DNA from: Flavobacterium galactosidilyticum
GTDB lineage: Bacteria > Bacteroidota > Bacteroidia > Flavobacteriales > Flavobacteriaceae
Assembly: GCF_020911945.1 (NCBI RefSeq)
Contig: NZ_CP087135.1
Location: 1,178,001 to 1,242,000, forward strand
Direction of reading: 5' to 3'
DNA: 64,000 nucleotides
Shown here: piece by piece, positions 1 through 15,000 of the stretch
Layout of the letters: the number at the start of each line of letters is the position of its first letter
Numbering within the stretch: the stretch's first letter is position 1
Notes under the pieces: generated by a model
Database searches by the model: none
Told to the model about the DNA's origin: nothing
Seen by the model: only the letters and a program-made list of their open reading frames with translations
Position numbers and translations under genes: made by a program

Positions 1-10
1 AAGAAAATTT

Positions 11-3000
11 ATGGAGAAAAATTACTCGTTCACACAAAAAAAAATAAGTCTTTATAACAAACTCTCTTATTTTTTAGCGTTATTTTTTGCTACTATTTTG
101 TTAAACACTAATGTATATGCTCAAAACTGTACAACTAATGCTGGTTTAAGTAGAACTATTTGTGAGAACACTCCTTTTACTCTAAATGGAGTGGTAGGAG
201 GAAATATTGTAAGCAGTAAATGGACTCAAGTTTCTGGCCCATCTGTAGTTATTGAGAATCCCAATATTCTTAACACGAATGTTTTAGGTGCGGTAGGCGG
301 AAATGTCTATACCTTTAGGCTTTCATCAGTTTGTACTGCTGGAGTTAGTTTTCAAGATGTAGTTATTACTGTTAATAAAATAACTACAGCTAGAACAGGA
401 GCTAATATAATGGGTTGCCCAGGAACGTATAATTTATCCGGAAATGCACCTTTGAATAGTGGCGAAACAGGTTTGTGGACTATTGTTGGTAGTAATGCAT
501 CAGGGGTAGTTATATCCACCCCTTCCTCACCTACCTCTGCAATTACTTTTCCTACAGGCTCTATAGGGACGTCCACATTAAGATGGACCATTACAGGTCC
601 GGGTCCCGCCAGTACCAGATGTAGTTCTCAAGCAGATATGACTGTTACTAATTATGGTGGCGTAGTAATCGCAAATGCTGGTCCAGATCAAAATTTATCT
701 GCCTGTTATGATGCTAAGCAAGGTGCAAATTTGAATGCATCAGTAGCTGGAAATGGAACTGGAACGCAAATAGGAACATGGGGTTTTGTGTCTGGCCCTT
801 CAGTTCCAGTTATTAGTAGTGTTAATAATCCTACTACCGGTATATCAAATTTAGTGGAAGGAAGTTATGTCTTTAGATGGACGGTAATGGGGCCTTGTGC
901 TCAGGGTTCAGATACAGTTACTATTAATGTTCCTGCCGCAACGCAAGGAATAACTACTGCTGTAGCTACTAATCCTAATCAAAATTTTTGTAGTGGTGTA
1001 ACACAAACTTTGCTACAAGGAAATGTTCCCCTACGTGCAGGAGAAACGGTAGAATGGACTCAAATAGCGGGTCCAACAGTTACAATAGTAAATCCAAATA
1101 GTCCAACAACACAAGTGACCGGTCTAGATGGAACTAGCAATTATACTTTTAGATATACTATTAAAGGAGGAGCAGCCAATCCATCATGTTCGAATTTTGC
1201 AGATGTAAATATTCGTTATTATTTAGGATCGGCTACTATTTCTTTAAACGGTGGAGTAAATGTATTAAGCCTTGCAGAAAACATAACTGCTGGTACAGTA
1301 TCGATCACTACTACTGGGGGAAATGCAAATGCACCTCAATTGATATCTTCACCTGCTGGTACTTCACCAGTTTTTAGTATAAGCGGCAACAACTTAAATT
1401 TTTCAAATCTTTTAAAGGCAGGAACATATACCTTTAGAGTTAGGCATTATACTAATGGTGACATTAAGACATCATGTAGTGAAGCTTTTGATGATGTTAA
1501 TATTATTGTTTCTCTTAGTCCACCTGGAGCTAATGGGGGTACAAGTCTTGCATTAGCATGCGGAGTCACTTCTGGAACTCTTTCTGGAAATGTACCAGAT
1601 GCGACCAAAGGTCATATAGGTAGATGGTCACAGTTAAATGGTCCAACTACGACTACGTTTTCTAATGTGTTTTCTACAAATCCAGTAATTTCAAATTTAA
1701 TGCCTGGTATTTATACCTATAGATGGACTATCACTGGTGGTCTTTCAGGTATTGATAAATTTAGTGATGTTACTATTACGGTTTCTGCTCCGCCTACCTC
1801 TACGATTACACCTAATCTTGTAACGAGTTGTGCAGGTAATTCTTTATTATTAACGGGAAATGAGTTAGTAGGAGGAACAACAGGATTATGGCAATATGTT
1901 TCCGGACCAGGAACTCCTACATTTTCTGATCCTACTAAAACAACAACTAGTGTAATGGGTTTGTTACCATCTAGTACTTATGTTTTTAGTTGGACAGTTA
2001 CAAGTCCAAATCCTACTAACGTATCTACTTGTGGTCCATCTACATCAAATGTTACCGTTACCACTTTGGCTGATGAAGCCCCTTCTAGTGCAAATGCAGG
2101 TCCAGATGCTTGTTTTTCTCCAGCTACTAATTCGGCAACTTTAGGCGCAGCTGCTCCAACTGTAGGAACGGGGACGTGGAGTTTTGTATCAGGACCTAAT
2201 ACACCTGTTATCACAAATCCGGCTCTTCCAAACACTACTGTTACTGGTTTAGTGAATGGAATCTATGAGTTCGAATGGACTACTTCAAATTTACCATGTG
2301 GAAATCCAAGCAAAGACAGGGTGAAAATTACCATTGCTGCTGAACCAACTTCAGCTGCTGGACCAGATCAAAATTTTATATGTGGTTCTACTATCGCTAT
2401 GGCAGCAAACGCACCTACTGCAGGATTGCTAGGAACCTGGATTCAAATTTCTGGAAGTGGAGGTTGGTCTGTTGATAATATTAATAGTCCTACTGCTGTA
2501 TTTTCAAATTTAGCAGAAGGGAATTATGAATTTCAATGGAAAGTAGCAAAAGGTTCTTGCACCACAGCTACGGATAATCTTACATTTAGGATTCAATTAC
2601 CTCCAACTACCGCAAATGCTGGTGGAGATCAAACAATATGTGGAGGCACCACTGCAACACTTGCAGCTCTTCCAGTTACACAAGGCGTTGGAACGTGGTC
2701 TGTAATTTCTGGACCAAATAATCCTACTATAACAACAGCTAATGGCAATGCATCTACGGTGACCGGTTTAGTGACCGGTACCTACACTTTAAGATGGACA
2801 ACTTCATCAGGTGGTATCTGTGCAGAAAGCAGGGATGATATGGTTTTAAATGTTTCTGCACCAGTTAGTGTTATAACGCCACAAAATTTATGTGCTGCAA
2901 CTTCAGTATTACTACAAGCAAATACGGGATCTTCTGGAGTATGGACTTTGTCTTCTTCTACCGGAGGACCAGTACCAATTATTTCGGCTATTGGTCCAAA

Positions 3001-6000
3001 TAGTGCCTCGGCAACTATTACCCCTGGTTTTAATTATGTTTTCACGTACACTACTAATTCTTTTGCTGGTTGTCCTGCTGGCTCGGCTGATATAGCTGTT
3101 TTTAATAGTGCAGTTCCAGCTACACCATACGCTGGTCCAGATCAAAGTATTTGTACCTCAGGCGGTACTTCAGTAACTATGGCAGCAACAGGAACTCCGG
3201 GAACCTGGGTAAGAGTTAGCGGGCCAAATACACCTGCAATATCTAGTGCAACTAATCCAAATGCTGTCCTTTCAGGTTTGGTAGAAGGCTTGTACGTATA
3301 TCAATGGACTACTAGCAATGGATTTTGTGCAACCTTAAATGATGTTGTACGAATTTATGTTTACGATCCGCCAACTGCAGCGAATGCTGGACCAGATCAA
3401 ACTTCTTGTCAACTAGCAACAAAACTAGATGCAACGGTGCCTTTAAGAGGAATTGGTAAATGGACTTTGACCACAGATCCTTCAAATGGAGGTATCATTA
3501 TTGATAGTCCGAATGATCCAAAATCTAAATTAACGATTGCGAATCCATATTTATTACCAATAGGAACCTACACCTTTACGTGGACAGTAACTAATGGTCC
3601 ATTACCTTACGTATGTGTTTCAAGCACGGACACTGTAAATATTAATTTTTCAGCAGTACCGCCAACTCCAGCGAATGCAGGACCAGATCAAACTTTGTGT
3701 GGGGCTACGAGTGTAACCATGAATGCAAACAATATTAATCCAGGTATAGGTACGTGGACTCAGGTTTCAGGACCTAGTACAGGAGTATTCTCGGATAAAT
3801 TTAGCCCACAAGCTACGGTGACTGGTTTAGTAAGTGGTGTTTATGAATTTAAATGGACAAGTTCTAATACTGGTGGCGGATGTAAATTAGAAGACAATGT
3901 AAAAGTGACAATCAGTCCTGCTGTTGCCAACGTAAATGCGGGGCCTGATCAATTTCTTGGGGAGTACAATACAGTAACAATGGCTGCCCTGAACCCTTCA
4001 CCAAATGTGGGTGTTTGGTCTATAGTATCAGGACCCAATACTCCTTTGATCTTAAATGTAAATAGTCCTACAACTCAAATAGCAGGAACCATTCCAGGAA
4101 CTTACGTCCTTAGATATACTGTAGCAAACGGTATTTGCGCAGAAAAATCGGATGACGTAGTAATTGTACTGACAGGACAAACTGATTTGAGTTTGCTTAA
4201 ATCAGCAAATACTACTACTCCTGCTGTGGGATCTACAGTAACTTTTACGGTAGTGGTAAAAAATAATGGAGCTCGAAATGCTACTGGAGTTGCGGTAAAT
4301 GATATACTGCCTTCAGGCTTTACTTTAGTTCCAGGTAGCGTTTCTAATGCAGGGATTGTTAATACAGGAAATAATAGTATTATTTGGTCTGGTTTATCAA
4401 TTGCAAACGGTGCTACGTTAAATTTAACCTATCAAGTTAAAGTGAATGCAACGACTGCTGCGGCAAATGAATATAGAAATACAGCTCAAATAACAGCAAG
4501 TGATCAAATTGATCCAAATTCTACACCAAATAATAATGTTTCAACAGAAGATGATCAAAGTACGGTAACGTTGATACCTTCGCCTCGAATTGATTTAGCG
4601 ATAACGAAACAAATAAATAATACCATACCAAATGTGGGATCTACAGTTCAATTCACTATTGAAGTTGTAAACAATGGACCAAGTACTGCTACTGGTGTAG
4701 TTGCCACTGATCAGTTACCAACCGGTTATACATTTTCTAGTGCAACGCCATCTATTGGGACTTACAACGCCACTTCTGGTGCTTGGACAATAGGCAATTT
4801 AGCAAACGGAGCAAAAGCAACTTTAACTATTTCTGCTACCGTAAACGCAACTGGAAATTATGTTAATACAGCAACAGTAAAGAGTACTGAAATTGATGTA
4901 AACCCTGCTAACGATAATAGTGTTGTTTCTAGTATACCAAGAGCAATTGCAGATTTAAGTTTAACAAAAACGGTAACTGGAACTCCAAATGTAGGTAGTA
5001 ATGTTACTTTTACAATAACAATTACAAATGCTGGACCAAGTGTAGCGACAGGGGTAAATGTAGTTGATTATTTACCTTCAGGGTATACTTATTTAACTCA
5101 TACTAGTACAGGAACAACTTATTCTAATGTTACAGGTTCGTGGAATATAGGAACTCTAAATAGTAGTGCTTCAAGAGTTTTAATAGTTATTGCTAGAATA
5201 AATCCTACGGGTGATTATAGAAATACTGCTCAAGTAGTAAGTTCTAATGAATTTGACCCTGATTCAACGCCAGGAAATAATAATGCAGCAGAAGATGATC
5301 AGGCACAAGTAGTTATTACACCAATTCAGAGAGCTGACTTATCAGTTGTTAAAACAGTAGATCTTGCTACTCCACGAGTAGGTGATAATGTGAAATTTAG
5401 AATTGCATTAAACAATGCAGGACCAAGTGATGCTACTGGAGTTGTAGTAAATGATTTATTGCCGTCAGGTTATACTTTTGTGAGCTATACTTCAACTTCT
5501 GGTCTATATAATTCCACTTCTGGAAATTGGACACTTTCAGGAAGTGTTATTAATGGAAAAACAGAATATTTAGATATTGTAGCCAAAGTTAATCCTATAA
5601 CAGGAACAGCTAATGAATATAGAAATAATGCTCAGGTAATTGCAAGTGGTCAGACAGATCCAGATTCTATACCAAATGATGGACTAGGAGATGATTTTTC
5701 AACTGTAACTACTGTTCCAACCGCTTTAATTGATTTGTCATTGACTAAATCAGTTGATAACATTAGTCCTTCAGCAGGATCAAATGTAGTATTTACTGTA
5801 AGAGTTTCAAATGCAGGTCCAAGTACTGCTACTGGAGTACAAGTTAGAGATGTATTGCCTAGCGGTTACACTATTGTCGGTGCAACACCTTCAAGTGGAA
5901 CATACACTAATGCAACTGGTTTATGGACTATTGCAACTATTGCAAATGGAGCTTCGGCAGTTTTAACTGTTACAGCTACAGTTAATGCAACTGGAAATTA

Positions 6001-9000
6001 CACCAATGTTGCTGAAATTGTAGCAGCTGATCAAACCGATGTAAATTCTACACCAGGGAATAATATTTTGACTGAAGATGATCAGGATCAAGTAACCATA
6101 TCCCGAGGTCCATTAGTAGATTTAAGTTTGACTAAATCTGTTAATAATAATACACCTATTGTTGGAGAAAACGTAACTTTTAGAATTACGATTTCTAACG
6201 CTGGTCCAAGTGAAGCAAATGGAGTTGTAGTTACAGATAAATTACCTTCTGGATATTCATTTGTTAGCTCTGCGCCATCTGTTGGAACTTATAATAATAT
6301 ATCAGGTTCTTGGACCGTAGGAAATTTAGCTAATGCTGGAACTGCCACTTTAGACATTACAGCAAAAGTATTGCCTACTGGTAATTACAACAACATTGCT
6401 GAAGTGACAGGAGTAAATGAAGTAGATAGTAACTCTACTCCTGGTAATAATGATGCTACTGAAAACGATCAAAGCGAAGTTGTTATAACTCCTGTACAAA
6501 GTGCTGATTTATCTGTTGTTAAAACGGTAAATATAACTACGCCAAAAGTAGGCGATACTGTTACGTTTACTATTGCAGTTAAAAATGACGGGCCTAGCAA
6601 CGCTACTGGTGTTGTTATAAAAGACATGCTGCCTTCTGGTTACGAGTTTGTTAGTGCAAGCCCTACTGCTGGCATGTATAATACCACAACTGGATTGTGG
6701 ACAGTTTCAAGACCAATTACAGCCAATACTACAGAGACTATTCTGATAACAGCTAAAGTTTTAAAGAATGGTAGCTATGTAAATACTGCTGAAGTAATTG
6801 CAAGTGATCAACCAGATCCAGATTCTACACCAAATAATACTATTGGAAGTGAGGATGATCAAAGTACTGTAACAACTACACCGTCTGCTTTAGTAAATCT
6901 TGCAGTAGTGAAAAGAATTAATAATGTCACTCCAGACGTAGGATCTACAGTTGTATTTACTCTTGAAGTTGTAAATAATGGACCAAGTGATGCAACAAAT
7001 GTTGTAGTTACTGATAATTTACCAAGCGGTTATACATTTTCTACTGCAACGGCATCAATTGGAACTTATAGTGCTGGAACAGGCCAATGGACAATAGGAA
7101 GTTTAGCAAATGGAGCAAAAGCAACTATAGATATTTCTGCAACTGTAAATCCAACAGGTATTTACCTTAATACAGCTACAGCAACAAGTACTGAAACTGA
7201 TGGAAATCCTGATGATAATACAAGTAGTGTTTCTAGTACACCAAGAGCAATTACTGATTTAAGTTTAACAAAAACAGTAAGTGCAGCTCCACACAATGTT
7301 GGTAGTGATGTTACTTTTACAGTAACAGTTACTAATGCTGGACCAAGTGCAGCGACAGGGGTAAATGTAGTTGATTATTTACCTTCAGGATATACTTATG
7401 TCAGCCATACTAGTGTTGGAGTATATTTTAAAGATAATGGTTCTTGGAACATTGGAACAATAAATAATGGAGCATCGGCAGTATTAACTGTAGTTGCCAG
7501 AGTAAACGCTACGGGCGATTATAGAAATACTGCTCAAGTAGTAAGTTCTAATGAATTTGACCCTAACTCAACGCCTGGAAATAACAGTCCAACAGAAGAT
7601 GATCAGGCGCAAGTTGTTATTACTCCTGTTCAGATGGCTGACTTATCGGTTATTAAAACGGTAGATGTTGCTACACCAAGAGTAGGTGATAATGTGAAAT
7701 TTAGAATTGCATTAAACAATGTAGGACCAAGTGATGCTACTGGAGTTGTAGTAAATGATTTATTGCCGTCAGGTTATACTTTTGTGAGCTATACTTCAAC
7801 TTCTGGTCTATATAATTCCACTTCTGGAAATTGGACACTTTCAGGAAGTGTTATTAATGGAAAAACAGAATATTTAGATATTGTAGCCAAAGTTAATCCT
7901 ATAACAGGAACAGCTAATGAATATAGAAATAATGCTCAGGTAATTGCAAGTGGTCAGACAGATCCAGATTCTATACCAAATGATGGACTAGGAGATGATT
8001 TTTCAACTGTAACTACTGTTCCAACCGCTTTAATTGATTTGTCATTGACTAAATCAGTTGATAACATTAGTCCTTCAGCAGGATCAAATGTAGTATTTAC
8101 TGTAAGAGTTTCAAATGCAGGTCCAAGTACTGCTACTGGAGTACAAGTTAGAGATGTATTGCCTAGCGGTTACACTATTGTCGGTGCAACACCTTCAAGT
8201 GGAACATACACTAATGCAACTGGTTTATGGACTATTGCAACTATTGCAAATGGAGCTTCGGCAGTTTTAACTGTTACAGCTACAGTTAATGCAACTGGAA
8301 ATTACACCAATGTTGCTGAAATTGTAGCAGCTGATCAAACCGATGTAAATTCTACACCAGGGAATAATATTTTGACTGAAGATGATCAGGATCAAGTAAC
8401 CATATCCCGAGGTCCATTAGTAGATTTAAGTTTGACTAAATCTGTTAATAATAATACACCTATTGTTGGAGAAAACGTAACTTTTAGAATTACGATTTCT
8501 AACGCTGGTCCAAGTGAAGCAAATGGAGTTGTAGTTACAGATAAATTACCTTCTGGATATTCATTTGTTAGCTCTGCGCCATCTGTTGGAACTTATAATA
8601 ATATATCAGGTTCTTGGACCGTAGGAAATTTAGCTAATGCTGGAACTGCCACTTTAGACATTACAGCAAAAGTATTGCCTACTGGTAATTACAACAACAT
8701 TGCTGAAGTGACAGGAGTAAATGAAGTAGATAGTAACTCTACTCCTGGTAATAATGATGCTACTGAAAACGATCAAAGCGAAGTTGTTATAACTCCTGTA
8801 CAAAGTGCTGATTTATCTGTTGTTAAAACGGTAAATATAACTACGCCAAAAGTAGGCGATACTGTTACGTTTACTATTGCAGTTAAAAATGACGGGCCTA
8901 GCAACGCTACTGGTGTTGTTATAAAAGACATGCTGCCTTCTGGTTACGAGTTTGTTAGTGCAAGCCCTACTGCTGGCATGTATAATACCACAACTGGATT

Positions 9001-12000
9001 GTGGACAGTTTCAAGACCAATTACAGCCAATACTACAGAGACTATTCTGATAACAGCTAAAGTTTTAAAGAATGGTAGCTATGTAAATACTGCTGAAGTA
9101 ATTGCAAGTGATCAACCAGATCCAGATTCTACACCAAATAATACTATTGGAAGTGAGGATGATCAAAGTACTGTAACAACTACACCGTCTGCTTTAGTAA
9201 ATCTTGCAGTAGTGAAAAGAATTAATAATGTCACTCCAGACGTAGGATCTACAGTTGTATTTACTCTTGAAGTTGTAAATAATGGACCAAGTGATGCAAC
9301 AAATGTTGTAGTTACTGATAATTTACCAAGCGGTTATACATTTTCTACTGCAACGGCATCAATTGGAACTTATAGTGCTGGAACAGGCCAATGGACAATA
9401 GGAAGTTTAGCAAATGGAGCAAAAGCAACTATAGATATTTCTGCAACTGTAAATCCAACAGGTATTTACCTTAATACAGCTACAGCAACAAGTACTGAAA
9501 CTGATGGAAATCCTGATGATAATACAAGTAGTGTTTCTAGTACACCAAGAGCAATTACTGATTTAAGTTTAACAAAAACAGTAAGTGCAGCTCCACACAA
9601 TGTTGGTAGTGATGTTACTTTTACAGTAACAGTTACTAATGCTGGACCAAGTGCAGCGACAGGGGTAAATGTAGTTGATTATTTACCTTCAGGATATACT
9701 TATGTCAGCCATACTAGTGTTGGAGTATATTTTAAAGATAATGGTTCTTGGAACATTGGAACAATAAATAATGGAGCATCGGCAGTATTAACTGTAGTTG
9801 CCAGAGTAAACGCTACGGGCGATTATAGAAATACTGCTCAAGTAGTAAGTTCTAATGAATTTGACCCTAACTCAACGCCTGGAAATAACAGTCCAACAGA
9901 AGATGATCAGGCGCAAGTTGTTATTACTCCTGTTCAGATGGCTGACTTATCGGTTATTAAAACGGTAGATGTTGCTACACCAAGAGTAGGTGATAATGTG
10001 AAATTTAGAATTGCATTAAACAATGTAGGACCAAGTGATGCTACTGGAGTTGTAGTAAATGATTTATTGCCGTCAGGTTATGCTTTTGTGAGCTATACTT
10101 CAACTTCTGGACTTTATGATGCGACTAATGGAAATTGGACACTTTCAGGAAGTGTTTTTAATGGAAAAACAGAATATTTAGATATTATAGCCAAAGTTAA
10201 TCCTATAACAGGAACAGCTAATGAATATAGAAATACTGCTCAGGTAATTGCAAGTGGTCAGACAGATCCAGATTCTATACCAAATGATGGAATAGGAGAT
10301 GATTTTTCAACTATATCTACTGTTCCAACAGCGTTAATTGATTTGTCATTGACTAAATCAGTTGATAACATTAGTCCTTTAGTAGGATCAAATGTAGTAT
10401 TCACTGTAAGAGTTTCAAATGCAGGTCCAAGTACTGCTACTGGAGTACAAGTTAGAGATGTATTGCCTAGCGGTTACACTATTGTCGGTGCAACACCTTC
10501 AAGTGGAACATACACTAATGCAACTGGTTTATGGACTATTGCAACTATTGCAAATGGAGCTTCGGCAGTTTTAACTGTTACTGCTAGAGTTAATGCTTTA
10601 GGAGATTATATAAATGTTGCTGAAGTTATGCAGGCTAATGAAACTGATGTAAATTCAACACCAGGCAATAATATTTTGACTGAAGATGATCAGGATCAAG
10701 TAACCATATCCCGAGGTCCATTAGTAGATTTAAGTTTGACTAAATCTGTTAATAATAATACACCTATTGTTGGAGAAAACGTAACTTTTAGAATTACGAT
10801 TTCTAACGCTGGTCCAAGTGAAGCAAATGGAGTTGTAGTTACAGATAAATTACCTTCTGGATATTCATTTGTTAGCTCTGCGCCATCTGTTGGAACTTAT
10901 AATAATATATCAGGTTCTTGGACCGTAGGAAATTTAGCTAATGCTGGAACTGCCACTTTAGACATTACAGCAAAAGTATTGCCTACTGGTAATTACAACA
11001 ACATTGCTGAAGTGACAGGAGTAAATGAAGTAGATAGTAACTCTACTCCTGGTAATAATGATGCTACTGAAAACGATCAAAGCGAAGTTGTTATAACTCC
11101 TGTACAAAGTGCTGATTTATCTGTTGTTAAAACGGTAAATATAACTACGCCAAAAGTAGGCGATACTGTTACGTTTACTATTGCAGTTAAAAATGACGGG
11201 CCTAGCAACGCTACTGGTGTTGTTATAAAAGACATGCTGCCTTCTGGTTACGAGTTTGTTAGTGCAAGCCCTACTGCTGGCATGTATAATACCACAACTG
11301 GATTGTGGACAGTTTCAAGACCAATTACAGCCAATACTACAGAGACTATTCTGATAACAGCTAAAGTTTTAAAGAATGGTAGCTATGTAAATACTGCTGA
11401 AGTAATTGCAAGTGATCAACCAGATCCAGATTCTACACCAAATAATACTATTGGAAGTGAGGATGATCAAAGTACTGTAACAACTACACCGTCTGCTTTA
11501 GTAAATCTTGCAGTAGTGAAAAGAATTAATAATGTCACTCCAGACGTAGGATCTACAGTTGTATTTACTCTTGAAGTTGTAAATAATGGACCAAGTGATG
11601 CAACAAATGTTGTAGTTACTGATAATTTACCAAGCGGTTATACATTTTCTACTGCAACGGCATCAATTGGAACTTATAGTGCTGGAACAGGCCAATGGAC
11701 AATAGGAAGTTTAGCAAATGGAGCAAAAGCAACTATAGATATTTCTGCAACTGTAAATCCAACAGGTATTTACCTTAATACAGCTACAGCAACAAGTACT
11801 GAAACTGATGGAAATCCTGATGATAATACAAGTAGTGTTTCTAGTACACCAAGAGCAATTACTGATTTAAGTTTAACAAAAACAGTAAGTGCAGCTCCAC
11901 ACAATGTTGGTAGTGATGTTACTTTTACAGTAACAGTTACTAATGCTGGACCAAGTGCAGCGACAGGGGTAAATGTAGTTGATTATTTACCTTCAGGATA

Positions 12001-15000
12001 TACTTATGTCAGCCATACTAGTGTTGGAGTATATTTTAAAGATAATGGTTCTTGGAACATTGGAACAATAAATAATGGAGCATCGGCAGTATTAACTGTA
12101 GTTGCCAGAGTAAACGCTACGGGCGATTATAGAAATACTGCTCAAGTAGTAAGTTCTAATGAATTTGACCCTAACTCAACGCCTGGAAATAACAGTCCAA
12201 CAGAAAACGATCAAGCTCAAGTAGTTATTACTCCTGTTCAGCTGGCTGACTTATCAGTTGTTAAGACAGTAGATCTTGCTACTCCAAGGGTTGGAGATAA
12301 TGTGAAATTTAGAATTGCATTAAACAATGCAGGACCAAGTGATGCTACTGGAGTTGTAGTAAATGATTTATTGTCGTCAGGTTATGCTTTTGTGAGCTAT
12401 ACTTCAACTTCTGGACTTTATAATTCCACTTCTGGAGATTGGACACTTTCAGGAAGTGTTTTTAATGGAAAAACAGAATATTTAGATATTATAGCCAAAG
12501 TTAATCCTATAACAGGAACAGCTAATGAATATAGAAATACTGCTCAGGTAATTGCAAGTGGTCAGACAGATCCAGATTCTATACCAAATGATGGAATAGG
12601 AGATGATTTTTCAACTATATCTACTGTTCCAACAGCGTTAATTGATTTGTCATTAACTAAATCTGTAGATAACATTGCTCCTCAAGCGGGATCAAATGTT
12701 GTATTTACTGTAATCATTAAAAATGCTGGGCCAAGTACTGCTACGGGTGTAGAAGTTATCGATAAATTACCTAGTGGATATGATTTTGTAAGCGATGATG
12801 CATCAGGAAGCTATGTTAATAATATTTGGAGTATTCCAACTATTGCAGCAGGTGCTTCTGTAGTTTTAAATGTTACAGCCACAGTAAAAGCAGATGGAAT
12901 TTATACCAATGTTGCTGAAATAACTAAAGCCAATGAAACCGATGCGAATTCTACACCAAATAATAATATTTTGGCTGAAGATGATCAAGATCAAGTAACC
13001 ATATCCCGAGGACCATTAGTAGATTTAAGTTTAACTAAAAAAGTTGATAATAAAACGCCTAATGTTGACGAGAATGTCGTATTTACTATTGAAGTTACAA
13101 ATGCTGGACCAAGCGATGCAACTGGAGTTGTGGTTACAGATAAATTACCTTCTGGATATTCATTTGTGAATCCTTCTATCCAATCCGTTGGAAGTTATGA
13201 TCCTATATTAGGTTCTTGGACAATAGGAAACTTGGCAAACAAAGCAAAAGCAACTTTAAACATTACAGCTAAAGTTTTACCTACTGGTAATTACAACAAC
13301 ATTGCTGAAGTTACAGGAACCAATGAAGTAGATGCAAATTCTACTCCTGGAAATAATGACGCGACAGAAAATGATCAAAGCGAAGTTATTGTAACTCCTA
13401 TACAAAGTGCTGATTTATCTGTTGTTAAAACAGTTGATTTAGTAGGTACTCCAAAAGTAGGTGATACTGTTACGTTTACTATTGCAGTGAAAAATGATGG
13501 ACCTAGTGACGCTACAGGTGTTGTTATAAAAGACTTGCTGCCTTCTGGTTACGAGTTTGTTAGTGCAAGCCCTACTGCTGGCATGTATAATAGAACAACT
13601 GGATTGTGGACAGTTTCAAGACCAATTAAAGCAAATACTACAGAGAATATTCCAATCACTGCCAAAGTTTTAAAGAATGGTAATTATACAAATACTGCAG
13701 AAGTTACTGCAAGTGATCAACCAGATCCTGATTCTACACCAAACGATGGAACTGGTGATGATTTTTCAACAGTAACAACTACACCGTCTGCTTTAGTAAA
13801 TCTTGCAGTAGTGAAAAGAATTAATAATGTCACTCCCGACGTAGGATCTACAGTTGTATTTACTCTTGAAGTTATAAATAATGGCCCTAGTGATGCAACA
13901 AATGTTGTAGTTACTGATAATTTACCAAGCGGTTATACATTTTCTACTGCAACGGCATCAATTGGAACTTATAGTGCTGGAACAGGCCAATGGACAATAG
14001 GAAGTTTAGCAAATGGAGCAAAAGCAACTATAGACATTTCTGCAACTGTAAATCCAACAGGTATTTACCTTAATACAGCTACAGCAATAAGTACTGAAAC
14101 TGATGGAAATCCTACTGACAATACTAGTAGTGTTTCTAGTACACCAAGAGCAATTGCTGATTTAAGTTTAGTTAAGACCGTAGTAAATGCCTCTCCAAAT
14201 ATTGGTGAAAATGCTATATTTAATATAGTTGTTACAAATAATGGCCCTAGTGATGCAACCAATATTGTAGTTACTGATAGGCTTCCTTCTGGTTATTCAT
14301 TTGTGAGTGCAACGACTTCAGTAGGAACATATGATAGTAATTCTGGCGGTTGGGATGTTGGAAATTTAGCCAGCGGTAACTCTGCTAGCTTAACTATAAA
14401 TGCAAAAGTATTAGCTACAGGAAATTATAACAATGTTGCAGAAGTAACGGGTTCTGACCAATTTGATCCCAACTCGACACCTGGAAATAATAATCCACAA
14501 GAAAATGATCAGAGTGTTGTAGTAGTTACTCCGGTTAACGTAGCTGATTTAGTTACAACAAAAACAGTTGATAAATCAAATCCAAATCAAGGAGATATTG
14601 TACAGTATACCATAACAGTTGTAAATAATGGTCCAAGCATAGCGACTGGAGTAAATTTAATGGATAATTTGCCTGTAGGAACAACTTATGTTTCTCATAT
14701 TGCAACTGGAGGAACGGTAAATACGTTTTCTGGTGGACAATGGGCTATTGGAAATATAAATATTGGATCTTCTGCAACTTTAGTAATTAGGGCAAGAGTT
14801 ACTGCAGCAGGAACGGTTAGTCAAACACCTATTGTAAATACAGTTACTCCAGCGGCAGGAAATGAATCTGATCCAACAACTGTAGGAGATGATCTAACAG
14901 AGCCAATTATTGTGACAAGTTCAGATTTAGTAACTGAAAAAAAGGTAAGTAAATCAAATCCTAGTGAAGGTGAAACGATTACTTACAGCATTAGAGTTAC

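Noticed and set aside
2912-3145. Antisense ORFs within the adhesin gene (also at 352-591, 1978-2235, 14065-14262, 15961-16179)
   Set aside because: They are low-complexity shadows of the repeat-rich coding strand, without start signals or recognisable proteins.
5419-12330. CRISPR-like periodic repeat
   Set aside because: The period is 2304 bp, the sequence is coding and in frame, and no short repeat-spacer units are present. No CRISPR array or cas gene was seen in the window.
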